Assembly (NCBI RefSeq): GCF_029948125.1
Contig: NZ_JASAMB010000016.1
Span: forward strand, 1 to 64,000
Length of the DNA stretch: 64,000 bases
Reading direction: 5' to 3'
DNA from: Catellatospora sp. KI3
GTDB taxonomy: Bacteria > Actinomycetota > Actinomycetes > Mycobacteriales > Micromonosporaceae
Position numbers and translations under genes: made by a program
Notes under the pieces: model-generated
The model's input: only the letters and a program-made list of their open reading frames with translations
Database searches by the model: none
Told to the model about the DNA's origin: nothing
Part shown: piece by piece, positions 37,710 through 45,706 of the stretch
How the letters are laid out: each line of letters starts with the position of its first letter
Numbering within the stretch: the first letter of the stretch is position 1

Positions 37710-38678
37710 ATGTTCGCGCTGCCCCTCACCGCCACCGCCCAGCTGCGCCCGCTGGAGCCATGGCACGCCGAGGAGTTCCTGGCCAACCTGGACCGGTGCC
37801 GCGACCACATCAGGCCCTGGGTGGGCGCGTCGTTCGTCGCCGACGACCTGCCCCAGGCCCGCCACGTGCTGGAGCGCTACGCCGACCGGCGCACCCGCGA
37901 CGACGGCGGCATCTGGGGCATCTGGGAGGAGGACCGGCTCGTCGGCGGCGTCATGTTCGTGTCGCTGGACGCCAAGCGGGGCGTCTGCGAGGCGGGCTGC
38001 TGGCTGGAGCCCACCGCCGAGGGCCGCGGCCTGGTCACCCGGGCCGCCGAGCGCATTCTGGACTGGGCGATCCGCGACCGCGGCATCCAGCGCGTCGAGT
38101 GGCACGTGACAGCGGGCAACGTGCGCAGCATCGCCGTCGCCAAGCGGCTGGGCATGAGCCGCGACGCCGTGCTGCGCTCGACCCACCCCGACGGCCGGGG
38201 CGGGCGCAGCGACAGCGAGATCTGGTCCGTGCTGGCCCCGGAGTGGCTGGCCCGCCGGGCCGCCGGCGACGCGGACCGGGAAGAGCTCGACCGCCTGGTC
38301 GCGGCGTTCTTCGCGCTGTTCGCCAACGCCGACGGTGCCGTGCCGGACCTCGGCGCGATCCACCGCCTGTTCGTCCCCGGCGGCGTGATCGCCAACGGCG
38401 GGCCCGCGCGGCAGCTCTGCGACCTGGGCTCGTTCATCGCGCCCCGGCAGAAGCTGCTCACCTCGGGGGAGCTGACCGGATTCAGCGAGGAGGAGACGTG
38501 GTCGCAGACGGTGGTCTTCGGTGACGTCGCGCAGCGGCTGAGCCGCTACCGCAAGCGCGGGGTGCTGCGGGGCGAGCCGTTCACGGGCGGGGGGACGAAG
38601 AGCATGCAGTTCCTGCGTACCCCCGAAGGCTGGCGCTTCACCGCGGCGACCTGGGACGACGACCGCCCGAACGCCTGA
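37710..38678 (+). CDS. GNAT acetyltransferase fused to an NTF2/SnoaL-like domain
   Basis: 322-aa two-domain protein. Residues 1-175 are a RimJ/RimL-type N-acetyltransferase (LRPLEPWHAEEFLANLDR, LVGGVMFVSLD, GLVTRAAERILDWA, EWHVTAGNVRSIAVAKRLGM). Residues 195-320 resemble an NTF2-like (DUF4440) domain (ELDRLVAAFFALFANADG, RLFVPGGVIANGG, GGTKSMQFLRTPEGWRFTAATW). The combination is unusual. CGGAGG 5 nt before the ATG at 37710 decides the start over 37680. The 3-prime end overlaps the convergent PHP gene by 41 nt. Confidence 0.8.
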   Translation: MFALPLTATAQLRPLEPWHAEEFLANLDRCRDHIRPWVGASFVADDLPQARHVLERYADRRTRDDGGIWGIWEEDRLVGGVMFVSLDAKRGVCEAGCWLEPTAEGRGLVTRAAERILDWAIRDRGIQRVEWHVTAGNVRSIAVAKRLGMSRDAVLRSTHPDGRGGRSDSEIWSVLAPEWLARRAAGDADREELDRLVAAFFALFANADGAVPDLGAIHRLFVPGGVIANGGPARQLCDLGSFIAPRQKLLTSGELTGFSEEETWSQTVVFGDVAQRLSRYRKRGVLRGEPFTGGGTKSMQFLRTPEGWRFTAATWDDDRPNA

Positions 38679-39735
38679 CCTGCCGGCCGGTCCAGGCGAG
38701 CAGCCGCGCCACCGGCCAGGTGTTGACGACCCGGTCGGCGGTGATGCCGCACCGGGCCGCCCGCTGGCAGCCGAAGGCCAGCCAGTCCAGCTGCACCGGG
38801 TAGTGGGCGTCGGAGTCGATGGCGAACAGGCAGCCGGTCTCGGCGGCCAGCCGCAGCAGCGGCTCCGGCGGGTCCAGCCGGTCCGGCCGCGAGTTGATCT
38901 CCACGGCCACGCCGTGGCGGGCGCAGGCCGCGAACACGGCCGCGGCGTCGAACGTGCTCTCCGGCCTGGTCTTGACCGTGGTACGGCCGCTGTCACGGCG
39001 CAGCACCCGGCCGGTGCAGTGGCCGAGGACGTCGGTGTGCGGGTCGGCGACCGCGGCGAGCATGCGCGGCGTCAGCACCTCGGCCGGTGCGCGCAGGTGG
39101 CTGTGCACGCTGGCGACCACCACGTCGAGCCGGTCCAGCAGCTCGGGGGTCTGGTCCAGGCTGCCGTCGGCGAGGATGTCCACCTCGATCCCGCTGAGCA
39201 GCCGGAACCCGTCACCGCCCCGCTCGGCGTTGTACGCGGCCACCACGTCCAGCTGCCGCGCCAGCTGTTCGGCGCTCAGCCCGCGGGCGATGGCCAGCCG
39301 GGGCGAGTGGTCGGTGAGCACCTGGTACTCCCGGCCCAGCGCCCGCCCCCTGTCGGCCATGGCCTCGATGCCGGCGTTCCCGTCCGACCAGTCGGAATGG
39401 GTATGGCAGTCGCCGCGCAGCTGTTCCAGCAGCTCCCGGGCGGCCGGTTCGAGCGGTACCCGCTCCTCCCGCAGCCGCACCAGGTACCCCGGCTCCTCGC
39501 CGGTCACCGCCTCGGCCACGACTCCCGCCGTCACCGGCCCGAGTCCCGGCAGCTCGGCGAGCGTCCCGGCGGAGATCCGGCCGACCAGTTCGACCTCGGT
39601 CAGCGCCCGTACCGCCTCCGCCGCCCGGTGGAACGCGCCCACCCGGTACCCGGCCCGCCCGAGGCGCTCCAGCTCATCGGCTATGCCGACCAGGCACGCC
39701 GCCGCCCGCTCGCGGCCCGCGGTCGCTGCCGTCAC
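38638..39735 (-). CDS. PHP-domain phosphoesterase with helix-hairpin-helix N-terminus
   Basis: 365-aa protein. Residues 1-80 hold a PolX-like helical region with hairpin motif LAELPGLGPVTAGVVAEA. A PHP metal-dependent domain follows (about 110-350): DCHTHSDWSDG, VLTDHSPRLAI, GIEVDIL, VASVHSHL, GHCTGR, VEINSRPDRLDP, AIDSDAHY. This is the layout of the ends of bacterial family X DNA polymerases without the polymerase core. It may be a nuclease or phosphatase acting on DNA ends or small phosphates. GTG start with GGAGG 6 nt upstream. Confidence 0.85.
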   Translation of the reverse strand: MTAATAGRERAAACLVGIADELERLGRAGYRVGAFHRAAEAVRALTEVELVGRISAGTLAELPGLGPVTAGVVAEAVTGEEPGYLVRLREERVPLEPAARELLEQLRGDCHTHSDWSDGNAGIEAMADRGRALGREYQVLTDHSPRLAIARGLSAEQLARQLDVVAAYNAERGGDGFRLLSGIEVDILADGSLDQTPELLDRLDVVVASVHSHLRAPAEVLTPRMLAAVADPHTDVLGHCTGRVLRRDSGRTTVKTRPESTFDAAAVFAACARHGVAVEINSRPDRLDPPEPLLRLAAETGCLFAIDSDAHYPVQLDWLAFGCQRAARCGITADRVVNTWPVARLLAWTGRQVRRSGGRRPRSPR

Positions 39736-39857
39736 CGGCCACCTCCCTCCCGGTGATCTGCTACCCGCCCGTGGGGACGGGCAATCGGAGTGCCCGCCGC
39801 CGGGGACAGATATGGCGAATCGGTTTATTCCGGTGCGGGGTGGGAACCTGAACTGCC

Positions 39858-40187
39858 ATGACTCAGACCCCGGAAGACGGCGCTGGTCAGCGCATACGTG
39901 AACGTGACGAACTCGATCCCCGCAGCTGGGACGCTCCTGGCCGGAGCACCGCGGTCGCCGATGACGAGCGGGATCCAGACCGGCGCGAACTGCGGGCCCT
40001 GATCGGCCAGTACGTCTCGCTGGCGGGCTTCCCGGCCGACGGCCGGCGGCTGGTTCAGTTCGCGGTGGAGCGGGACGCGCCCGAACTGGTACTGGAGCAG
40101 CTCGCCACGCTGGAGCCGGACCGGTCCTTCGAAACCGCCCGCGACCTGTGGCTTGCCCTCGATCTCGAAGCCGAGACCCGCTTCTGA
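39858..40187 (+). CDS. DUF2795 protein
   Basis: 109-aa protein: an acidic, disordered N-terminus (residues 1-45) and a DUF2795 domain (about 48-105) with IGQYVSLAGFPADGRRLVQFAVERDAPELVLEQLATL, the usual A/V-x2-A-x3-A pattern. Small DUF2795 proteins are common in actinobacteria, possibly nucleic-acid associated; function is not established. Confidence 0.75.
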   Translation: MTQTPEDGAGQRIRERDELDPRSWDAPGRSTAVADDERDPDRRELRALIGQYVSLAGFPADGRRLVQFAVERDAPELVLEQLATLEPDRSFETARDLWLALDLEAETRF

Positions 40188-40217
40188 CAGGCGTCCGGCC
40201 CACCCGCCCTTGTTCCT

Positions 40218-40271
40218 GACCGCAGGTGGCGATCAACGGCCTCCTCGGCCCGTTGATCGCCACCTGCGGTC
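40218..40271. repeat. Perfect palindrome, 22-bp arms
   Basis: Arms 40218-40239 and 40250-40271 are perfectly complementary (starting GACCGCAGGTGGCGATC) with a 10-nt loop, 31 nt after the DUF2795 gene. It could act as its terminator, but its length, lack of a U-tract and the partial copies downstream suggest a mobile or REP-like element. Confidence 0.8.
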
Positions 40272-40335
40272 GCTCTGCGTACTTCAAAGCCACTGTTGGA
40301 CCGCAGCCCGTGATCTACGGGGGGCGGGGTGGGAG

Positions 40336-40353
40336 TGATCGCAGGTTGCGGTC
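40336..40353. repeat. Degenerate copy of palindrome half
   Basis: TGATCGCAGGTTGCGGTC resembles the right half of the 40218-40271 palindrome (TGATCGCCACCTGCGGTC), matching at both ends and differing at the centre. Confidence 0.5.
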
Positions 40354-40556
40354 GCATTACGTGGCGGGGCAAGCCGCATGCGGGGCCAGCCGCGGGCCCG
40401 GTGCGGCTGGGTCTCGCCTTGTCCGTGCGGCGGAGCTTGATCGCTATTCCGGGACCGCGCCCGCGCCCGCGCGCGACGCGTAGACGCCGACCGGTCTCGG
40501 CACCGCAGCAGGGGCGTCTGTACGGCGGGCCGACCGCGGACCACGATCTTTCTGAC

Positions 40557-40575
40557 TTGATCGCAGTCTGCGGTC
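40557..40575. repeat. Degenerate copy of palindrome half
   Basis: TTGATCGCAGTCTGCGGTC matches 17 of 19 positions of the right half of the 40218-40271 palindrome. A weaker copy, TGATCGTCGGTTGTGGTC, is at 40891-40908. Confidence 0.55.
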
Positions 40576-40753
40576 GACTTCTCACCGGTTCTGGGCGGCG
40601 TGGCCGCGTCGTCTATCGGATCGGGCGTGCTGAACGTGGCGACTTCGTCGCCGGTCAGCATTTGCGGCCAGAGTGGGGCCTCTGGCACGGCGGGCTGACC
40701 GCGGATCGCGATCTTGCTGGCGTGATCGTAACCGGGGGGCGATCTCCTCACTC

Positions 40754-40828
40754 GGAGCGGGCGGCGCGTTCCTTGCTTGGAGCGGGCGGCGCGTTCCTTG
40801 CCTGGAGCGGGCGGCGCGTTTCTGCTTG
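40754..40828. repeat. Three tandem 25-bp repeats
   Basis: GGAGCGGGCGGCGCGTTCCT followed by TGCTT (variant TGCCT in unit 2) occurs at 40754-40778 and 40779-40803; a third unit at 40804-40828 differs in its last third, and a degenerate fourth trails after it. Probably slippage-generated; no function seen. Confidence 0.75.
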
Positions 40829-41117
40829 CGGCGGGCGGTGCGGCGGCCTTGCGTATCGGGATCGGACGCGGTGAACGGGGTTCTGCGCGCTGATCGTCGG
40901 TTGTGGTCGTGGTGCGGCCTGGGGCCGGAGGGCGTTGCCGCAGAGCGTGATCTTCTCCGGGGTGACCGCTGCGGTCGGCTGGTCGGTCTGCGGGAGGTGG
41001 TCGCCCGACGGCCGGGTGGTCGACTCTTCGCGGGAGGAGCGGATCGGCCGTTCGGTCGTGCATCAAGCGGCAAATCGGAAACCGAAGTCCATCTCGACCG
41101 GGCGCCCAGACAAAGTC

Positions 41118-41146
41118 TTGAAACCCTAGCGGTTTAGTGGGATATT
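41118..41146 (+). promoter_or_regulatory. Sulfate operon promoter with embedded Rrf2-type operator
   Basis: TTGAAA (41118-41123), 17-nt spacer and GATATT (41141-41146) form a good housekeeping promoter about 200 nt before the binding-protein gene. The spacer region (41124-41142) reads CCCTAGCGGTTTAGTGGGA, which matches the sequence over the Rrf2 gene promoter (45578-45596, minus strand) at CTAnnGnnnTAGTnGGA. A repressor bound here would block polymerase directly. Confidence 0.6.
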
Positions 41147-41342
41147 CATGGCGTGGTCGAGCCGGACCGCGCCGTCATCCGACGGATGCGCCCGGAGCGC
41201 GGCATCGGTGCTGCGTGAGGTACCTCGGTCGACCACCTGTACCTAGTCAGCCGTACCCCTTTCATTGCTGAAAAACCGACCGCGCCGGGGAACCGGTGGG
41301 GATCGGTGCGCTTCTGCGCGCCCCGAGGAGGACAGGTTCCGC
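41147..41342 (+). other. Long 5-prime leader of the sulfate operon
   Basis: About 190 nt of presumed untranslated leader. It contains the small dyad CATCCGACGGATG (near 41175) and a segment with GGTACCTCGGTCGACCACCTGTACC symmetry that could fold. I tested it by eye for SAM-riboswitch signatures and found none. It may be a structured regulator or simply spacer. Confidence 0.35.
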
Positions 41343-42374
41343 ATGAAGAACCGGATCAGAGCTACCGCCGCACTCGCCGTCGCCGTTGTACTGGCGCTGT
41401 CGGCGTGCGGTGGCAAGGACGACAACACCGGCACCCCGGCGTCCGACACCACCCTGCACATCGTCGGTTTCGCGGTTCCCGAGCAGGCCAACAAGGCGAT
41501 CGCGGCGGAGTGGAACAAGACCGACGCGGGCAAGGGCGTCAAGTTCCAGACCTCCTACGGCGCCTCCGGCGACCAGAGCCGTGCCGTGGTCAACGGCCTG
41601 AAGGCCGACTACGTCCACTTCTCCGTCTCCAGCGACGTCACCCGCCTGGTGGACGCCGGTCTGGTGGAGAAGGACTGGAACGCCGGCCCGAACAAGGGCA
41701 TCGTGTCCTCCTCGATCGTGGTGCTCGCGGTCCGGCCCGGCAACCCGAAGAACATCCAGGGCTGGGACGACCTGATCAAGCCGGGCATCGGCATCGTCAC
41801 CCCGAACCCGGCCTCCTCGGGCGCGGCCCGGTGGAACGCGCTCGCCGCGTGGGGCCACATCACCGCCAACGGCGGCACCGACGCGCAGGCCACCGAGTTC
41901 CTGACCAAGCTGTTCGCCAACGTCGTCGCCCTGCCGGGCAGCGGCCGCGACGCCACCACCGCGTTCCTGGGCGGCACCGGCGACGTGCTGCTGGCGTACG
42001 AGAACGAGGTCGTCCTGGCCACCCAGGCCGGCGAGAAGTTCGACTGGGTCGTCCCGGCCACCACGATCCTGATCGAGAACCCGGGCGCGATCACCAAGAA
42101 CGCCGACCCGAAGGCGAAGGACTGGCTGAGCTTCGTGCTGAGCAAGGACGGCCAGCGCCAGTTCGCCCTCAAGGGCTTCCGCCCGATCATCGAGGGTGTC
42201 GACACCTCCGGCATCAAGGGCGTCAAGGATGCGGCCAACCCGTTCCCGGCCCCGGCGAAGCTGCTCACCGTAAGCAAGGACTTCGAGAGCTGGTCGGCCC
42301 TGTCGAAGAAGTTCTTCGACGAGAAGGAAGGCATCATCGTCAAGATCATCGCGGCCTCGGGCAAGGCCAAGTGA
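41343..42374 (+). CDS. Sulfate-binding lipoprotein of ABC importer
   Basis: 343-aa extracellular sulfate/thiosulfate-binding protein. The lipoprotein signal has lipobox LALSAC (Cys21); LHIVGFAVPEQANKAI, SYGASGDQSRAVVNGLKADYVHFS, TPNPASSGAARWNALAAWG and LLAYENEVVLA are Sbp/CysP family blocks, with Ser residues that bind the anion. GAGGAGGACAGG precedes the ATG. Its stop overlaps the GTG of the permease gene, and the four genes form one tightly coupled operon. Confidence 0.92.
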   Translation: MKNRIRATAALAVAVVLALSACGGKDDNTGTPASDTTLHIVGFAVPEQANKAIAAEWNKTDAGKGVKFQTSYGASGDQSRAVVNGLKADYVHFSVSSDVTRLVDAGLVEKDWNAGPNKGIVSSSIVVLAVRPGNPKNIQGWDDLIKPGIGIVTPNPASSGAARWNALAAWGHITANGGTDAQATEFLTKLFANVVALPGSGRDATTAFLGGTGDVLLAYENEVVLATQAGEKFDWVVPATTILIENPGAITKNADPKAKDWLSFVLSKDGQRQFALKGFRPIIEGVDTSGIKGVKDAANPFPAPAKLLTVSKDFESWSALSKKFFDEKEGIIVKIIAASGKAK

Positions 42375-43219
42375 CGGCGACGGCCCTCACGACGGATCGG
42401 CCGGCGGTCTCCCGCCGGCCGATCCGGCATGGACGCCCCCTGACCTGGGTTTCCGGGGTCGGCTTCGGCGTCACGATGATGTGGTTCAGCCTGCTGGTGC
42501 TGATCCCGCTGGCCGCTGTCGTGGCCACCGCGGCAGCCGGCGGCTGGAGTAATTTCTGGGACGCTGTCACCAGCGAGCAGACGCTGGCCGCGATCGAGCT
42601 GACCGTCGGCACCGCGTTCGGGGTGACCGTGGTCAACGTGTTCATGGGCACCCTGATCGCCTGGGTGCTGGTCCGGGACCGCTTCTTCGGCAAGCGCGTG
42701 CTGGAGGTCCTGATCGACATCCCGTTCGCCCTGCCGACCATCGTCGCCGGCCTGGTGCTGCTGGCGCTGTACGGGCCGATCACCCCGATCGGCGTCGACA
42801 TCGCCAACACCCGGGGCGCCGTCTTCCTGGCGTTCCAGTTCGTCACGCTGCCGTTCGTGGTCCGCACGGTCCAGCCGGTGCTGGCCGAACTGGACCGCGA
42901 CGTGGAAGAGGCGGCGATGTCGCTGGGGGCGAGCCGGTTCACCGTGTTCCGCCGGATCATCCTGCCCAGCCTGACGCCGGCCATCGCGGCGGGCGCGGCC
43001 CTGTCGTTCGCCCGGGGGGTCAGCGAGTACGGCTCGCTCGTCCTGTTCTCGGGCAACCTGCCGATGAAGACGGAGGTCGCCTCGGTGCGCATCCTCAGCA
43101 GCATCGAGAACGACAACCTCGACAGCGCCGCCGCGGTCGCCACGATCCTGCTGGTGATCTCGTTCATCGTCCTGGTCGTCGTCGACACCCTGCAGCGGAG
43201 GCTGGTGCGCCGTGGCTGA
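42371..43219 (+). CDS. cysT: Sulfate ABC transporter permease CysT
   Basis: 282-aa inner permease with six membrane helices. The EAA loop EEAAMSLGASRFTVFRRIILPSL contacts the ATPase; IPFALPTIVAGLVLLALYG and FARGVSEYGSLVLFSGNLP are CysT-typical. GTG start within the binding-protein stop (GTGA); the 3-prime end overlaps cysW by 8 nt. Confidence 0.92.
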   Translation: MTATALTTDRPAVSRRPIRHGRPLTWVSGVGFGVTMMWFSLLVLIPLAAVVATAAAGGWSNFWDAVTSEQTLAAIELTVGTAFGVTVVNVFMGTLIAWVLVRDRFFGKRVLEVLIDIPFALPTIVAGLVLLALYGPITPIGVDIANTRGAVFLAFQFVTLPFVVRTVQPVLAELDRDVEEAAMSLGASRFTVFRRIILPSLTPAIAAGAALSFARGVSEYGSLVLFSGNLPMKTEVASVRILSSIENDNLDSAAAVATILLVISFIVLVVVDTLQRRLVRRG

Positions 43220-44045
43220 GCTGTCCCACCACCGCACCCGCGCCCGCCGCGGTCCGATCGCCTACCTGATCCGCCTGCTCGTCATCGTGTACCTGTTCTT
43301 CCTGGTGGCGTGGCCGGTGTACCTGGTCGCCAAGAACACCTTCGCCGACGGTGTGGACAGCCTGACCGGCCTGCTCGAGGACCCGGACATCGTGCACGCC
43401 CTCGGCCTGACCGTGCAGGTGGCGCTCATCGCCGTGGTGATCAACACGGTGTTCGGCGTGGGCATCTCGATCCTGCTGGTCCGCTACGCCCTGCCGGGCA
43501 AGCGGTGGCTGAGCCCCCTGCTCGACCTGCCGCTGTCGGTGTCCCCGATCGTGGTCGGCCTGTCGCTGATCCTCGTCTACGGCGGCCGTACCGGCTGGTT
43601 CGGCCCGGCCCTGGAGGACGCGGGTTTCCAGATCATCTACGCCACGCCGGGCATCGTGCTGGCCACGGTGTTCGTGGCGCTGCCCCTGGTGATCCGCGAG
43701 GTCGTGCCGGTCCTCGAAGAGGTCGGCGAGGAGCAGGAGCAGGCCGCGCGCAGCCTCGGCGCCAACGCCCTGCAGACGTTCTGGCGCATCACCCTGCCGT
43801 CCATCAAGTGGGGCGTCATCTACGGCGTCGTGCTGAGCCTCGCCCGGTCGCTGGGCGAGTTCGGCGCGGTCAAGGTGGTCTCCGGCAACGTGCTCGGCGA
43901 CACCCGTACCGCCACGCTGGTCGTGGAGGAGAAGTACCTCAACTTCGACAAGCCCGGCGCGTACGCCACCGCCTTCCTGCTCGCCCTCGTGGCGGTGGCC
44001 TGCATCATCGTCGTCTCCGCCCTCCGCCCTAAGGAAGACCGTTGA
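43212..44045 (+). CDS. cysW: Sulfate ABC transporter permease CysW
   Basis: 277-aa second permease, six helices, pairing with CysT. EAA loop: [44 protein letters not shown] and [14 protein letters not shown] are family blocks. GTG start overlapping cysT by 8 nt; its stop overlaps the TTG of cysA. Confidence 0.92.
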   Translation: MAELSHHRTRARRGPIAYLIRLLVIVYLFFLVAWPVYLVAKNTFADGVDSLTGLLEDPDIVHALGLTVQVALIAVVINTVFGVGISILLVRYALPGKRWLSPLLDLPLSVSPIVVGLSLILVYGGRTGWFGPALEDAGFQIIYATPGIVLATVFVALPLVIREVVPVLEEVGEEQEQAARSLGANALQTFWRITLPSIKWGVIYGVVLSLARSLGEFGAVKVVSGNVLGDTRTATLVVEEKYLNFDKPGAYATAFLLALVAVACIIVVSALRPKEDR

Positions 44046-45025
44046 GCATCGAGATCACAGGAGTTTCCAAGCGGTTCGGGGACTTCGTCGCCCTCGACGA
44101 CGTCTCCGTCAGCATCCCCTCCGGCGGGCTCACCGCCCTGCTCGGGCCCTCCGGCGGCGGCAAGTCGACGCTGCTGCGGATCATCGCGGGCCTGGAGACG
44201 GCCGACACCGGCCGGGTCGAGATCGAGGGCGTGGACGCCACCCGGCTGTCGCCGCAGAAGCGCAACGTCGGCTTCGTGTTCCAGCACTACGCCGCGTTCA
44301 AGCACCTCTCGGTGGCGCGCAACGTCGCGTTCGGACTGGAGATCCGCAAGAAGCCCAAGGAGGAGATCCGCGCGCGGGTCGACGAGCTGCTGAAGCTGGT
44401 CCACCTGTCGCAGTTCGCCGACCGGCTGCCCGCGCAGCTGTCCGGCGGGCAGCGCCAGCGCATGGCCCTGGCCCGGGCGCTGGCGGTGCAGCCCAGCGTG
44501 CTGCTGCTGGACGAGCCGTTCGGCGCCCTGGACGCCAAGGTGCGCAAGGAGCTGCGCGACTGGCTGCGCCGCCTGCACGACGAGGTCCACGTCACCACGG
44601 TCTTCGTCACGCACGACCAGGAGGAGGCGCTCGAGGTCGCCGACGAGATCGTCGTGATCAACGAAGGCCGCGTCGAGCAGGTCGGCTCGCCCGACGAGCT
44701 CTACGACCAGCCGGCCAACGACTTCGTCATGCGCTTCCTCGGCCCGGTCACCGAACTCGGCGACCGCCTGGTGCGCCCGCACGACCTGCAGCTGCTCACC
44801 GACAGCACCGACCCCGGCGCGGTGTCGGGCCGGGTCAAGCGGATCACCCGCATCGGGTTCGAGATCCGGGTGGAGGTGGCGGTCGGCGAGCAGGACGTGA
44901 CGGTGACCCTCACCCGCAACGAGTTCCTGGCGCTGGACCTGCGGGTCGGGTCCGAGGTCCAGGTGCGCGTCGCGCCCGAGGTCGGCGCGGTCCAGGGCCG
45001 GCCGGAAGCGGTCGGCGCGGTCTGA
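44042..45025 (+). CDS. cysA: Sulfate ABC transporter ATPase CysA
   Basis: 327-aa cytoplasmic ATPase powering sulfate uptake. Walker [13 protein letters not shown]-loop FVFQHYAAF, signature [15 protein letters not shown], Walker B LLLDEPF and switch His in VTHDQEEAL are intact. The C-terminal part (about 235-325) is a TOBE-type domain. The start is TTG inside the cysW stop (TTGA), with AAGGAAG upstream. Some relatives import molybdate, but the full gene set matches sulfate. Confidence 0.92.
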   Translation: MSIEITGVSKRFGDFVALDDVSVSIPSGGLTALLGPSGGGKSTLLRIIAGLETADTGRVEIEGVDATRLSPQKRNVGFVFQHYAAFKHLSVARNVAFGLEIRKKPKEEIRARVDELLKLVHLSQFADRLPAQLSGGQRQRMALARALAVQPSVLLLDEPFGALDAKVRKELRDWLRRLHDEVHVTTVFVTHDQEEALEVADEIVVINEGRVEQVGSPDELYDQPANDFVMRFLGPVTELGDRLVRPHDLQLLTDSTDPGAVSGRVKRITRIGFEIRVEVAVGEQDVTVTLTRNEFLALDLRVGSEVQVRVAPEVGAVQGRPEAVGAV

Positions 45026-45044
45026 GTCGCGAATGGAGTACGCG

Positions 45045-45098
45045 GGCCCGCGGGCCGGCGGTGGACGTTGGAGTCGCCCACCGACGAACCCGCGGGCC
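45045..45098. terminator. Nested hairpins between cysA and Rrf2 gene
   Basis: Outer arms GGCCCGCGGG (45045-45054) and CCCGCGGGCC (45089-45098) enclose an inner stem CGGTGG/CCACCG (45059-45064, 45078-45083). Between convergent genes, so likely a two-way terminator. Confidence 0.55.
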
Positions 45099-45124
45099 GC
45101 TTCGTGCGGCGCGCCGACCGGGCG

Positions 45125-45553
45125 TCAGCCGCTCGTCTCGGTCAGCCGCTCGAGCAGGTCGCGCAGCGTGGTGCCGTCCAGCATGCGGCCGGTCGCCGAA
45201 TGCAGCGACTGCCAGAACCGCGGCAGCGCCCGAGCCGCTCCGACGTAGGTGATCGAGCTGGCCGGGCGGCCGCGGATGCTGCTCAGCTCGCCGCTGACCG
45301 CGCGCATGACGTCGCCGACGGAGATCCGTTCCGGGGGCCGGGCCAGGCAGTATCCGCCGTCGGTGCCGGCCCGGCTGCTGAGCAGCTCGGCCCGGCGCAG
45401 GTCGTACAGCAGCGGGGCGAGGTAGGTCGCCGGGATGCCCTGCAGCGCGGCCAGTTCGCCGGTCGTCACGTGCCCGCCGCCGACCGCGGCGATGGCGAGC
45501 ATCGCCTGCACCGCGTAGTCGTGCCTGGCCGTGATATGCACTGCTCCGCACAT
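45125..45553 (-). CDS. Rrf2-family regulator, CymR-like
   Basis: 142-aa winged-helix regulator: HITARHDYAVQAMLAIAAV, LAALQGIPATYLAPLLYDLRRAELLSSRAGTDGGYCLARP, then a dimer helix. It lacks the cluster of three cysteines that bind Fe-S in IscR/NsrR; only Cys2 and the Cys in GGYC are present. That fits the CymR branch, which senses cysteine status. Convergent with cysA and divergent from a sulfatase, it is the natural controller of this sulfur cluster. The GTG at 45541 (HITAR start) is an alternative and more family-like start. Confidence 0.85.
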   Translation of the reverse strand: MCGAVHITARHDYAVQAMLAIAAVGGGHVTTGELAALQGIPATYLAPLLYDLRRAELLSSRAGTDGGYCLARPPERISVGDVMRAVSGELSSIRGRPASSITYVGAARALPRFWQSLHSATGRMLDGTTLRDLLERLTETSG

Positions 45554-45577
45554 TCCCGTTCGGACGGTCGGAAGTAT

Positions 45578-45624
45578 TCCTACTATTTCTATAGATTATA
45601 TGGGTTGCCTGGCCCCGCGGGCAA
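45578..45624 (-). promoter_or_regulatory. Rrf2 gene promoter with autoregulatory motif
   Basis: On the minus strand TTGCCC (45624-45619), 18-nt spacer and a perfect TATAAT (45600-45595). Overlapping and just downstream of the -10 lies ATCTATAGAAATAGTAGGA (45596-45578), sharing CTAnnGnnnTAGTnGGA with the sulfate promoter. The AT-rich patch is conspicuous in this GC-rich window. The placement implies autorepression. Confidence 0.6.
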
Positions 45625-45706
45625 TGGCGCAGCCCGTATGTCAGGGGAATGTAATTAACATTTCGCCCGAAGTATCTTCGCCACCCGCTAACAACGACTG
45701 ATCAGC

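Larger units (their letters stand above)
40188..41117. other. Gene-free region with decayed repeats
   Basis: About 930 bp without a plausible gene: the open frames on both strands have atypical, low-complexity composition and no recognisable domain. It holds a perfect 22-bp-arm palindrome (40218-40271), several degenerate copies of its TGATCGC...TGCGGTC end, two diverged copies of a GGCGGGC-GACCGCGGA module (starting near 40524 and 40688), and three tandem 25-bp units (40754-40828). It resembles a graveyard of small repeats upstream of the sulfate operon. Confidence 0.7.

Noticed and set aside
40754-40828. CRISPR array
   Set aside because: The 25-bp units are directly contiguous with no spacers and there are no cas genes.
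41147-41342. SAM riboswitch in the sulfate leader
   Set aside because: I found no recognisable conserved core; only small dyads are present.
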